A stretch of 64,000 nt of DNA from Ligilactobacillus sp. WC1T17 (GTDB lineage Bacteria > Bacillota > Bacilli > Lactobacillales > Lactobacillaceae): assembly GCA_900110005.1 (NCBI GenBank), contig FOCC01000009.1, positions 1 to 64,000 on the forward strand, read 5' to 3'. Under the pieces are notes generated by a model. The model searched no databases and was not told where the DNA came from. It worked only from the letters and a program-made list of their open reading frames with translations. Every line of letters starts with the position of its first letter. Position 1 is the first letter of the stretch. This document shows positions 54,422-61,793 of this stretch, piece by piece. The position numbers were made by a program, and so were the translations under genes.

Positions 54422-55142
54422 ATGCTTTTTTTGAAAAGTATTGCTTTAAGTATCCGATTTTTCGGGTTGAAATAGGACAATAATCTTTTTTTGAAAAATC
54501 AAAAAAACATTTGCGCTCAACTAAATCAATAAAAGAAATGCTAGGTAAATTGAGAATATAGCTGCGATGGCAACGGAAAAATTGTGTTAAATTTAAGTTT
54601 TCGATTTCTTTAAGGGTTCCGTTACAGCGTAAATTTCCCTGTTTAAAAACAAGTTGCAACGTATTGGAATTGATAAGTTTAAAGTAGTAGATTTCACTTA
54701 ATGCGATAGGCACAATTTTATTTTCAACTTTGCAATAGTAAAAACTATCCTTGGGCATTTGGAATAGCGGATTTTGGGATACAAATAAGATATTTTGGCG
54801 GATAGCGGAAAAAAAAGCTGAAGTGTCGATGCTTTTTTGGATACAATCAAGCGGACACAAATGCTGATGGATTCCTTGATAAAGTAATTGTTTATTGGCG
54901 GAATATAAAATAAGATTAGCCTTGGGCATTTTTTGATGAATGCTTTTGGCCTGATTTAGATCATCCGCTGTATTTAAGGCTAGTAAAATAAGCATCTCTA
55001 ATCCCTGTTCTTGTGGATGTACCTTATCTAGCCCAGATATCACATTAAGCTGTAATTCTTCAAACAGCGTTAAATTGTGAATAAATGTTTTGAGTTTTGT
55101 TTGAAAACTCTGATTAGTCTCTAAAATAAGTACTTCTAGCAT
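54420..55142 (-). CDS. LytTR-family regulator with degenerate receiver
   Basis: 240 aa. The C-terminal LytTR DNA-binding domain is complete (IALSEIYYFKLINSNTLQLV, FFRCHRSYILNLPSISFIDL), as in AgrA/ComE. The N-terminal part has receiver size and secondary structure, but the acidic pair reads LETN and the position of the phosphorylatable Asp is hydrophobic (EMLILLALN), so phosphorylation is unlikely. No histidine kinase is nearby. ATG 55142 is spaced well from AAAGGGAG. Divergent from the peptide/ABC cassette, whose promoter carries direct repeats typical of LytTR binding. Confidence 0.8.
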   Translation of the reverse strand: MLEVLILETNQSFQTKLKTFIHNLTLFEELQLNVISGLDKVHPQEQGLEMLILLALNTADDLNQAKSIHQKMPKANLILYSANKQLLYQGIHQHLCPLDCIQKSIDTSAFFSAIRQNILFVSQNPLFQMPKDSFYYCKVENKIVPIALSEIYYFKLINSNTLQLVFKQGNLRCNGTLKEIENLNLTQFFRCHRSYILNLPSISFIDLVERKCFFDFSKKDYCPISTRKIGYLKQYFSKKA

Positions 55143-55209
55143 GTGATTCAACTCCCTTTCAGTTGATTATAGCACTAAGTGTTTTATTTTAGGGAGTGAG
55201 TGCCCCAAA

Positions 55210-55291
55210 AAAGATTATGCTGCAACGTTTAACTAAAAAAAGTTAGCGCTTAATCTTTTTTATGACAGAGATACTTGAGGGGTAATATAAT
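55210..55291 (+). promoter_or_regulatory. Promoter of the peptide cassette with LytTR-type repeats
   Basis: CGTTTAA (55226-55232) and CGCTTAA (55247-55253) are direct repeats exactly 21 bp apart, the spacing of LytTR half-sites. They lie 9 nt before ATGACA (55262-55267), 18-nt spacer, TATAAT (55286-55291). The repeats sit inside an inverted repeat, AAAAAAGATTA (about 55207-55217) / TAATCTTTTTT (about 55251-55261). Confidence 0.6.
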
Positions 55292-55330
55292 TAGATTTGC
55301 AAAATGTATTTTTGAAAAGAGGGTATTTGT

Positions 55331-55549
55331 ATGGGATATTTAATTGATATGTGGTTTTTAAAAATCAACACGAAATATCAGCGCACTATTACTAATAAGT
55401 GGTTTTGGATGTTTTTTGCGGTGGTAGTTTTTGCTTCTTTTACAGCATATGCTTTTTATTGTACCAGACGCGGCTATTCTTTCAGCGGGAGAGTTAAGAT
55501 TCATTGGCCAAAAATTTGGGAGATGGGAATCGGGTGTAAGAGAAGATAA
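55331..55549 (+). CDS. Small cationic membrane-anchored peptide, candidate exported effector
   Basis: A 72-aa peptide of no family known to me. A basic N-terminus is followed by one hydrophobic segment (about 24-43, WFWMFFAVVVFASF) and a 29-residue basic C-terminal part with two cysteines, Cys44 and Cys69 (starting CTRRGYSF and ending GIGCKRR). It has an AGAGGG site and its stop overlaps the ABC ATPase start (TAATG). An ATPase, a permease, an M50 protease and a thioredoxin-like protein follow, so it may be a bacteriocin or signal precursor released in the membrane and disulfide-closed. That role is inference. Confidence 0.6.
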   Translation: MGYLIDMWFLKINTKYQRTITNKWFWMFFAVVVFASFTAYAFYCTRRGYSFSGRVKIHWPKIWEMGIGCKRR

Positions 55550-56280
55550 TGCTTGAAGTTAGGAATTTAAGCAAGGCTTTTGGCAAACAAAAAGTTTTGG
55601 ATGATATTACACTGACTTTTTCAAAGACAGGACTTTCAGTGATTGTAGGCATTAACGGAGCTGGTAAGACAACCTTATTGAACAGTATTGTCGGTTTAAA
55701 TAGAGTTGATGCAGGCCAAATTTTATATGACGGCTGTCCAAATAATGAGAAACAATTTAAAGAAGCTATTTTCTATCTGCCGTCAGACTTTTTTTTGCCT
55801 GAATATATGACTGGACATGAATACGCTGAATTTATTTTAGGACTTTATCCGTATGGAAATTCGGCTGATTTCAGACAATATGCTGTTTGGCTTGGTATAT
55901 TGGAGGAACTTGATAAAAAAATTGCAGCCTATTCTTTTGGAATGAAGAAAAAACTGCAAATAGCAATTGCTTTCAGTACGCATACGCCAGTATTGATAGG
56001 AGACGAAATCTTTAGTGGATTGGATTTTGAAACGACTATTTTTGTTCAAGAGGCAGTCGCTTATCAAAGCAAAGTTCAAAAAATTATTTTAGTATCGCAT
56101 GAGGAGAGTCTCTTGCGCAGGTTCCCTGATAATATTTTGATTTTGGATGATGCACATTTGAGTCGAATAATTTCTGGCACACCCGATGAAATAATTGAAA
56201 TTATCAAAAGGAAGGGGCATTTAGATGCCAAAATCGCTGAATTGGGAAAATATTTGGACGCTGGCAAAGTTTTACATTAA
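55549..56280 (+). CDS. ABC transporter ATP-binding protein of the peptide cassette
   Basis: 243-aa ATPase of the CcmA/YydI-like drug or peptide export class. Walker A GINGAGKTTLL, Walker B VLIGDEIFSGLD, switch His in LVSHEES. The signature motif is unusual: YSFGMKKKLQ in place of LSGGQ, as in several immunity-type exporters. Coupled to the small peptide gene and overlapping the permease gene by 56 nt. Confidence 0.82.
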   Translation: MLEVRNLSKAFGKQKVLDDITLTFSKTGLSVIVGINGAGKTTLLNSIVGLNRVDAGQILYDGCPNNEKQFKEAIFYLPSDFFLPEYMTGHEYAEFILGLYPYGNSADFRQYAVWLGILEELDKKIAAYSFGMKKKLQIAIAFSTHTPVLIGDEIFSGLDFETTIFVQEAVAYQSKVQKIILVSHEESLLRRFPDNILILDDAHLSRIISGTPDEIIEIIKRKGHLDAKIAELGKYLDAGKVLH

Positions 56281-57607
56281 CGATTCGATTCATGGAATTT
56301 TAAGCCGTCCTTTTTTTCAAAGAAAGAGTAACCGTATTATTTTTGGAATTGGGTTGTTTTTCGCTTACTATGATTATTTTTTACTTAACTTAAGGGAAGT
56401 ACAAGGCCTTGAAAATATCAGCAAGTTTATTAACTCTCCTGCTGAGATTTTAGCCGAAAAGATTACTTTGGTCAGCCTTTTTGATATTTGCTGGATTTTT
56501 GCTTTAATTTGTTACGTTTCAGTAAATATGACGGTTAAGCTAAACGATGATTCTATCTTTATATCAAAAGCACTTCCGTTTACTGAAGCTGAAGTTTGGT
56601 TTGCTCAAAAGATTTTTAAGCTACTAATTGGGATATTACTCTTTGAATTTATATTTATTATCTTATTTCCTGTTTTGAAACTATTTTCGATTTCTGCTTT
56701 GATGTTGCCGTTGGTTTTACTTTCAGCAAATTTATTATTTGTTGCTGGTTTTCTTTTGAGCGATTTTCTACATGATTTGTGGTTGAACTTGATTAAAAGG
56801 AAACTTCCTTTAGTAGATGGAATATTTAATCTTGCTCTTTTACTATTAGCGGGCATATATTTAGAAAAATATCGTTTTAAAGTAGAGTGTTTTTTAGGCA
56901 AAAAGTTAACTAGTGTGGAGATAATCATTGGCATCTATGTGGTGATATCTGTATTTTTAATGACTATTTTAATGTTATTAACTGTTCATTTAAAACTTCA
57001 AACGCCAACTTATCGGATGAATCGTTACTTTAAATTAACCCTTCCTTATCCTAGACTAAACCTAAAAACAACTATGGGAGCAATTATACGAAATAAAGCT
57101 ACTTTATATATTGTGCTCGTAATTTTGTCAGTACTGTTGTTTTCTTTTATTACGGCTTCAACTGACGAAACACTGCAACTCGCATTATTTTTATTGCCAT
57201 TATTTGGAATTAGCGGCATGTATTATGGGGATGCTACTGCTAAAGTAGGAAAACTATACTGTTTTTACCGAATTTCTGTGATGCGTGAGGTTATTTCACT
57301 GCTTTTGACAGGAATTATTATCTCTATGCCAACCCTAGCTTTAGTATTATTGACCTCCAAGGCAGTTGAAGATTTTATTTTTAGTATAACGTTTTTTATG
57401 ATGGCAGTGATTATTGGCTTTTTATTTCCGAAATCGGCCGGAAATTTAAATGAAGCTGTTTCCGCCTTATTATTGATGTTGATGTTAATTTTATTATCTT
57501 TAGCGCTGACTGTTCCATGGACATTATATGTGATAAGCGTTATTTGTTTAGTACTGCTTAGTTTTATTCTTTTTAAAGAAAGGGGAAATAAGGATGAAAA
57601 AAACTAA
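56225..57607 (+). CDS. ABC transporter permease of the peptide cassette
   Basis: 460-aa membrane protein with about 12 hydrophobic helices and no recognisable soluble domain, partner of the ATPase upstream. AAGGAAGGGG precedes the ATG, which lies inside the ATPase gene. Its size resembles permeases of self-immunity or peptide exporters rather than importers. Overlaps the next small gene by 14 nt. Confidence 0.75.
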   Translation: MPKSLNWENIWTLAKFYINDSIHGILSRPFFQRKSNRIIFGIGLFFAYYDYFLLNLREVQGLENISKFINSPAEILAEKITLVSLFDICWIFALICYVSVNMTVKLNDDSIFISKALPFTEAEVWFAQKIFKLLIGILLFEFIFIILFPVLKLFSISALMLPLVLLSANLLFVAGFLLSDFLHDLWLNLIKRKLPLVDGIFNLALLLLAGIYLEKYRFKVECFLGKKLTSVEIIIGIYVVISVFLMTILMLLTVHLKLQTPTYRMNRYFKLTLPYPRLNLKTTMGAIIRNKATLYIVLVILSVLLFSFITASTDETLQLALFLLPLFGISGMYYGDATAKVGKLYCFYRISVMREVISLLLTGIIISMPTLALVLLTSKAVEDFIFSITFFMMAVIIGFLFPKSAGNLNEAVSALLLMLMLILLSLALTVPWTLYVISVICLVLLSFILFKERGNKDEKN

Positions 57608-57872
57608 TTTTTTTAGTTTAATTTCGATGATATATCTTATTATCTTTTTAATTGACACTTTTGTAGAGCTTTTTCAAATTAATGCATCCAAAGTTATTAC
57701 AACTGTAATGGGGCTAGAAATCAAGGTGTCGATGACTAAAGAAGCACTCAATTCACATTTTGCTTTGACTTGGAAAGTTTTAGCCACATATCTGCTGTTT
57801 ATGATAAGTTGCAGCATTATTCGATTTGTTTTTAAGAAAATATCGCTAAAACAAAGGACGAAGTTATGCTAA
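57594..57872 (+). CDS. Small membrane protein of the peptide cassette
   Basis: 92 aa with two hydrophobic segments (about 8-26 and 62-82) and a basic C-terminus (KKISLKQRTK). AATAAGG is the ribosome site inside the preceding gene; its last codons overlap the start of the M50 gene. No known family; could be an immunity or assembly factor. Confidence 0.6.
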   Translation: MKKTNFFSLISMIYLIIFLIDTFVELFQINASKVITTVMGLEIKVSMTKEALNSHFALTWKVLATYLLFMISCSIIRFVFKKISLKQRTKLC

Positions 57873-58006
57873 AACTTATGAGTTGGTACCTATTATCTAT
57901 TTTGCTTGTCGTTTTCTTACATGAATTTATACATTATGGAATTGCCTTTTTTTTAGGGTGCAATCCAGCTATTCATTTTGATTCCTACGATTTTAATCGT
58001 AGGTAG
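57866..58006 (+). pseudogene. M50-like membrane metalloprotease, N-terminal fragment
   Basis: 46 codons encoding one hydrophobic helix with the zinc motif HEFIH (VVFLHEFIHYGIAFFLGC). The frame is stopped by TAG at 58004-58006 inside a 29-nt insertion that matches the IS605-like right end found at 150-183. Removing 57983-58011 joins AIHFD directly to KYLTPIVSYRNR in the correct frame and restores a typical small M50 protein. The gene overlaps the preceding one by 7 nt. Confidence 0.75.
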
Positions 58007-58013
58007 TTCAAAA
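57980..58013 (+). mobile_element. Solo IS605/TnpB-type right-end remnant
   Basis: All 34 nt are identical to positions 150-183: hairpin CCTACGATT-TT-AATCGTAGG followed by TAGTTCAA. The host gene resumes right after GTTCAA at 58012. The bases immediately 5' of the insertion read TTTTGAT, ending in TTGAT, the target/TAM sequence known for ISDra2-type elements. Probably an element that lost everything but its right end. Confidence 0.65.
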
Positions 58014-58245
58014 GTATTTAACACCTATAGTTTCATATCGCAATCGTCATCATTATTTAAAAATACTGATTATTTCGGCATCAGCGCCATTATTTTTAGT
58101 AGCAGTTGGAATTATGATTTCACCAAATATATGGATGATTGTTATGAAATGTATGTGTTTGGTAAATATCTTAAATTTTATACCGATTACAGCTGATGGG
58201 GAAGCTATTTTATATGCATTATTGCATTTGGGAGGAGTAAAGCAA
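58012..58245 (+). pseudogene. M50-like membrane metalloprotease, C-terminal fragment
   Basis: Continuation of the broken protease: KYLTPIVSYRNRHHYLK, a hydrophobic segment (APLFLVAVGIMI) and the second metal-site motif NILNFIPITADGEAI, where M50 proteins have the conserved N-P-D/DG region. No start codon at its 5' end. The frame runs on without a stop into the thioredoxin-like coding region, so the intact gene was either fused to it or overlapped it. Confidence 0.7.
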
Positions 58246-58779
58246 TTGTTAAAAAAAGTAAGTATCTGCGTAGGCATTATGGTATTAGGATATTTATTAT
58301 ATTTTGGGTATAGAAGTGCGATTGATACGGCAGGCGGGACAGGAAATTATAACACTAAAACAGCTCAGTTTAGCCAACAAAATGCGACTAAAGTCTTAAA
58401 TAAGATGCATGATTTAAAACCAGGTATTTATTATTACGGCTTTCCTACTTGTCCTTGGTGTCAAGAATTATTGCCGATTTATCAGCAAACTCTAAAAAAT
58501 AATCAAACACAATCGTATGCAGTTAATACACAGAAACGAACATTTAATAAATACCAATGTAGGATACTAGAACAAATGTATGCTAAGTGGACAAAATCAG
58601 ATGATTTAACGGTACCATTTATTGTAGGTATTAGAAAAGATGGCAAGGTTAGGGTGCATGTAGGGACAGTGACCGGTCATAATGCAAAAAAGCGCAAAAT
58701 GACCTTAAAGCAAAAAGAAATGTTGTATAGGCAACTTAATAGTTTAATTAAATGGCAAAAAAAAGCTAGCATACGCTAG
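58246..58779 (+). CDS. Membrane-anchored thioredoxin-like protein (CPWC), bacteriocin-accessory type
   Basis: About 177 aa. TTG 58246 has GGAGGAG 8 nt upstream. An N-terminal anchor (VSICVGIMVLGYLLYFGY) precedes a thioredoxin fold with active site YYGFPTCPWCQELLP and the cis-Pro region LTVPFIVGIRKDG. Size, anchor and CxxC resemble PedC/BrcD-type proteins that help disulfide formation in bacteriocins. The small peptide of this cassette has two cysteines in its C-terminal part. The last codons lie inside the terminator stem. The same frame is open upstream into the M50 fragment, so a fusion start is possible. Confidence 0.72.
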   Translation: MLKKVSICVGIMVLGYLLYFGYRSAIDTAGGTGNYNTKTAQFSQQNATKVLNKMHDLKPGIYYYGFPTCPWCQELLPIYQQTLKNNQTQSYAVNTQKRTFNKYQCRILEQMYAKWTKSDDLTVPFIVGIRKDGKVRVHVGTVTGHNAKKRKMTLKQKEMLYRQLNSLIKWQKKASIR

Positions 58780-58786
58780 CTTTTTT
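58759..58786 (+). terminator. Terminator of the peptide cassette
   Basis: AAAAAAGCTAGC / GCTAGCTTTTTT; it contains the stop codon of the thioredoxin-like gene. Confidence 0.85.
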
Positions 58787-58894
58787 GTTTATTTGGTCAT
58801 TGGGCGTAAAATTTGGTTCTCTAAGAATCAGTTTGAGGACGACGATTTTTCAGAGACATCTTGAACTTTGTTGCCAATTAACTCTCTTAAGTCT

Positions 58895-58927
58895 AAAAAA
58901 GAGCTGGGATTTCCCAGCTCTTTTTTT
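58895..58927. terminator. Terminator after lacX (bidirectional)
   Basis: AAAAAAGAGCTGGG / CCCAGCTCTTTTTT, loop ATTT-like. Confidence 0.85.
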
Positions 58928-59801
58928 AAAAGATAATTGTTTCAAAACCAGCACTGAAGCTTTCGCCTGCTTTTAAAGTGTTTGTGTAGTATTTGCTTTT
59001 GAAATTTTGATCAGTATCAACGGTATCAGCGACACTCCACCAGGGTTCGATGCAGACAAATTGTCCTTCATTAGGGTAGCATGACCAAAGGCCTAAAGCT
59101 TTGGAATCAGGTGTCTTAACCGTAACGCCGTGACCGTGAACGGTGCTCTTTAAGGTGAATTCTTGTTCAGTCTGCCCTAGGTCGTAAATTAAAGCATCAT
59201 CTTTAAACAAGGCATGTGTGACTTTAAATTCGCCAACATCTTCAGGGTAAGCCTTTTTAGGATTGACTAAGCCTTGTTCAAGTGGAATCCGCGTCAACGT
59301 CTTTCGTGGAGATGTTGTAATGACATAGTCTTCAAATTTATCAGCGGCACTGAGTTGGGTTGAAAAAGCAGGGTGAGCGCCAAGGCCGAAATAGATAGTC
59401 TGTTCACTAGGATTTTTGACAGTATAGTTTGTTTTGACTGTATTTTGCTCCAGACTATAAGTGATGATAAAGGCAAAATCATAAGGATATTTTGCTTTGG
59501 TTTGTGCATTTGATTTTAGTTCAAAAGAAGCTTTGGTTTCGGCTTTTTCAAGGACATCAAAGGCCATATCGCGGGCAAAGCCGTGTTGTGACATATGGAA
59601 AACTTGATTATCAACATAGTAAGTATCGTCTTTTAATTTGCCTTCAATGGGGAACAAGACAGGGGCATGTCTTTTCCAGTATTTGGCGTCCCCATTCCAA
59701 AGGTATTCACGACCACTTTTTTTGTCACGGATAGAAGTCAGTTCCGCGCCAAATTCACTGATGGTTACGGCAAGAAATTCATTTTCAAGTAAAACAGCCA
59801 T
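58926..59801 (-). CDS. lacX: Aldose 1-epimerase family protein LacX
   Basis: 291-aa galactose mutarotase-like protein. His in FSMSQHGFARD-type region (HMSQHGFARDM), FGLGAHPAFST and the catalytic-type Glu in CIEPWWSVADT are visible. LacX homologues occur at the end of lac/tagatose operons; a mutarotase role on galactose-6-phosphate-type sugars is presumed. It follows the DUF4867 gene by 2 nt on the minus strand, in the unit lacC-DUF4867-lacX. Confidence 0.82.
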   Translation of the reverse strand: MAVLLENEFLAVTISEFGAELTSIRDKKSGREYLWNGDAKYWKRHAPVLFPIEGKLKDDTYYVDNQVFHMSQHGFARDMAFDVLEKAETKASFELKSNAQTKAKYPYDFAFIITYSLEQNTVKTNYTVKNPSEQTIYFGLGAHPAFSTQLSAADKFEDYVITTSPRKTLTRIPLEQGLVNPKKAYPEDVGEFKVTHALFKDDALIYDLGQTEQEFTLKSTVHGHGVTVKTPDSKALGLWSCYPNEGQFVCIEPWWSVADTVDTDQNFKSKYYTNTLKAGESFSAGFETIIF

Positions 59802-59803
59802 GT

Positions 59804-60496
59804 TTAATCCTCCTTTAAAGGTGTGATTTTAATTAAATCACCAGTCACTCCAATTATAGCACCTTGGGCGATTTTATCGGTGCGGCATTTATGCACCAAT
59901 TGAAATTTATTTTGTTTCACGATGCGGGGATTATGTGTTTTTAAGCCATCTTTTAGCGGCTGATTGGAGCCTTTAGGCAAGACGACGATGACTTTAAAGC
60001 CGCTATCGTGAACCATGATGGGACTGTAGTGCAAAGTATCGCTGTACATTTCAAAAACGGTACCGGCAGGAACATAAAAGAGGTCGGCTTCTTTTTGAGC
60101 ATCGATGGAGTCTTTTTCTTCAAGGATTGCACGGTGGGCTAAGACCATAATAACGTCAGTCAAAGTGATATTAACTTCACTTCCTTGATGGTATTCAACG
60201 GCCGTAAAGTCGCTGGTATGTCCCATACATTGCCCAGCTTCAAGCGGCATAAAGGCGTAAATATCGCGCGATAATTCTCCAAATAAAGCACATTTTTCAA
60301 GTTCCGGATTAGAAGGAACGTAAACATTAGGGCCGCTTGGAATCGTAAAGTGGTTATGAGCAAAATTTTTGACTTCGGTTAAATCATAATTTTCCCAGAT
60401 AACGCCATATTGTTTAAAAGAAGGATCAGTGATGGGTTTGATTTGATACGTTGGATTTAGCTGGCAGATTTGTTGGTAGCTTTCATCTATTTCCAT
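59804..60496 (-). CDS. DUF4867 family cupin-like protein
   Basis: 230-aa cytosolic protein of the DUF4867 type, found beside tagatose/galactose-6-phosphate genes in Firmicutes. Hydrophobic strand pattern and residues such as HNHFTIPSG and CMGHTSDFTAVEYHQGSE suggest a cupin fold that could bind a metal and a sugar phosphate. Its ATG overlaps the lacC stop (TAATG). A sugar-phosphate isomerase role is a guess only. Confidence 0.68.
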   Translation of the reverse strand: MEIDESYQQICQLNPTYQIKPITDPSFKQYGVIWENYDLTEVKNFAHNHFTIPSGPNVYVPSNPELEKCALFGELSRDIYAFMPLEAGQCMGHTSDFTAVEYHQGSEVNITLTDVIMVLAHRAILEEKDSIDAQKEADLFYVPAGTVFEMYSDTLHYSPIMVHDSGFKVIVVLPKGSNQPLKDGLKTHNPRIVKQNKFQLVHKCRTDKIAQGAIIGVTGDLIKITPLKED

Positions 60497-61458
60497 TATA
60501 AGGTCACCTCTAATTTCATTTCTTCAATTTCAACTTGCTTAAAGTAAACATCAAACAAATCAGGATTAATGACTCCGGTTTTAGGATTTAAAGTATTTAA
60601 GATACCGCAGGTCATAGCCGTTTTTAAGACATATTTGGGGTCATTTTGCTGGTTAAGGGCATAGGCTAAGCCGGCGACGGTTGAATCACCTGATCCTACA
60701 GGGTTAACGGCGGTAATCTTAGGAATTCTGGCTAAGTAGAGTTTATCTTTGACTTTGGCTAATGCTCCTTTAGCACCAAGGGAAACAACGACCCAAGGAA
60801 TATTTTTTAAGTTTGAATTAGTTAATAAAAGCTTGGCCAATTGTTCTAAGCTATCAATCTTTTGACGGGTAATCTGATTAATTTCGTCTTGGTTAGGTTT
60901 AATCAAGAAAGGAAGTGTTGATCCGTTTAAGCTGGCCAAGAGCGCTGGGCCAGAAGAATCAAGGATAGTTTTAACATTATATTGGTCGGCTAAAGAAATT
61001 AATTGCGCATAAAAATCGCTATCCAACCCCTTAGGCAAGCTGCCGGAAATAGTCATCAAATCAACCTTGGGCAATAAAGAAATGAGGTGATTAAAAAAGT
61101 TTTGGGCTTCTGTTTGACTAATGACCGGTCCGCTTTCCAAAATTTCAGTTTGTTTGCCGTCATCATGCAAAATAGCAATACAATTTCTCGTTTCGCCGGC
61201 AATTTGCATAAATTTGTCTTCAATTGCATCTTTTGGTAAAGCTTGGGAGATAAACTTGCCTAAAGTTCCACCTAAAAAGCCTGAAGCATAGACTTCTTGA
61301 TCTAATAAAGAAAGTACCCTGGCGACATTTAATCCTTTTCCGCCAGCTGTTTTTGAAACGGTGGTGACACGGTTGACGGTATCAAGGGCTAAGGTTGGCA
61401 GTTGATAGCTGATATCAACTGATGGATTTAGAGTCAAAGTTAAAATAGGTTTTACCAT
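60496..61458 (-). CDS. lacC: Tagatose-6-phosphate kinase
   Basis: 320-aa PfkB-family kinase that makes tagatose-1,6-bisphosphate. Signatures: NPSVDISYQL at the N-terminus, GGKGLNVARVL, and the C-terminal ATP/catalytic motif NPVGSGDSTVAGLAY with the catalytic Asp. AAAGGAG ribosome site. Separated from lacABD by the divergent regulator gene: lacC is on the minus strand, lacR-lacA-lacB-lacD on the plus strand. Confidence 0.87.
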   Translation of the reverse strand: MVKPILTLTLNPSVDISYQLPTLALDTVNRVTTVSKTAGGKGLNVARVLSLLDQEVYASGFLGGTLGKFISQALPKDAIEDKFMQIAGETRNCIAILHDDGKQTEILESGPVISQTEAQNFFNHLISLLPKVDLMTISGSLPKGLDSDFYAQLISLADQYNVKTILDSSGPALLASLNGSTLPFLIKPNQDEINQITRQKIDSLEQLAKLLLTNSNLKNIPWVVVSLGAKGALAKVKDKLYLARIPKITAVNPVGSGDSTVAGLAYALNQQNDPKYVLKTAMTCGILNTLNPKTGVINPDLFDVYFKQVEIEEMKLEVTL

Positions 61459-61482
61459 ATCAATAAGCTCCTTTGTTTATAA

Positions 61483-61498
61483 ATGTTTGTACAAACAT
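61483..61498 (-). promoter_or_regulatory. lacC operator palindrome
   Basis: Perfect 16-bp palindrome ATGTTTGTACAAACAT, 25 nt before the lacC start; TGTTT-type arms are typical for LacR binding. Confidence 0.5.
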
Positions 61499-61596
61499 AA
61501 AATAGCATTTCAATAGTAAAGAGTCAAGTTAACTATAAAAAATGAGTAATTTTTATAATAAAAACGAAATAAGATGCTATATAAAAGGATGATGAT

Positions 61597-61721
61597 AGTA
61601 AAAAAAGTAAAAAAATAAAGTATATCCGAAAGTAGGGAAAGCCTTTATAGCAAGCCTTTTTGTGTCTTTAAGCTAAAAACGGCACCAAAGTCAACATTTT
61701 TTGTGCGAAAAATGTTGACTT
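61597..61721. promoter_or_regulatory. Divergent lacC/lacR control region
   Basis: TAGTAAAAAAAGTAAAAAAA (61597-61616) is identical to the block before lacF. Further on, AAGTCAACATTTTT (61688-61701) and AAAAATGTTGACTT (61708-61721) form a perfect 14-bp inverted repeat. The right arm supplies the -35 box TTGACT of a promoter for lacR (17-nt spacer, then TAAATT). The remaining part of the 335-nt gap shows nothing else. Confidence 0.6.
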
Positions 61722-61793
61722 ATGTTTATTTGGGTGTTAAATTAAACAGTGTAAGGAACATAGAAGAACAAAAACGCAAAGGAGGGAAGCCCA

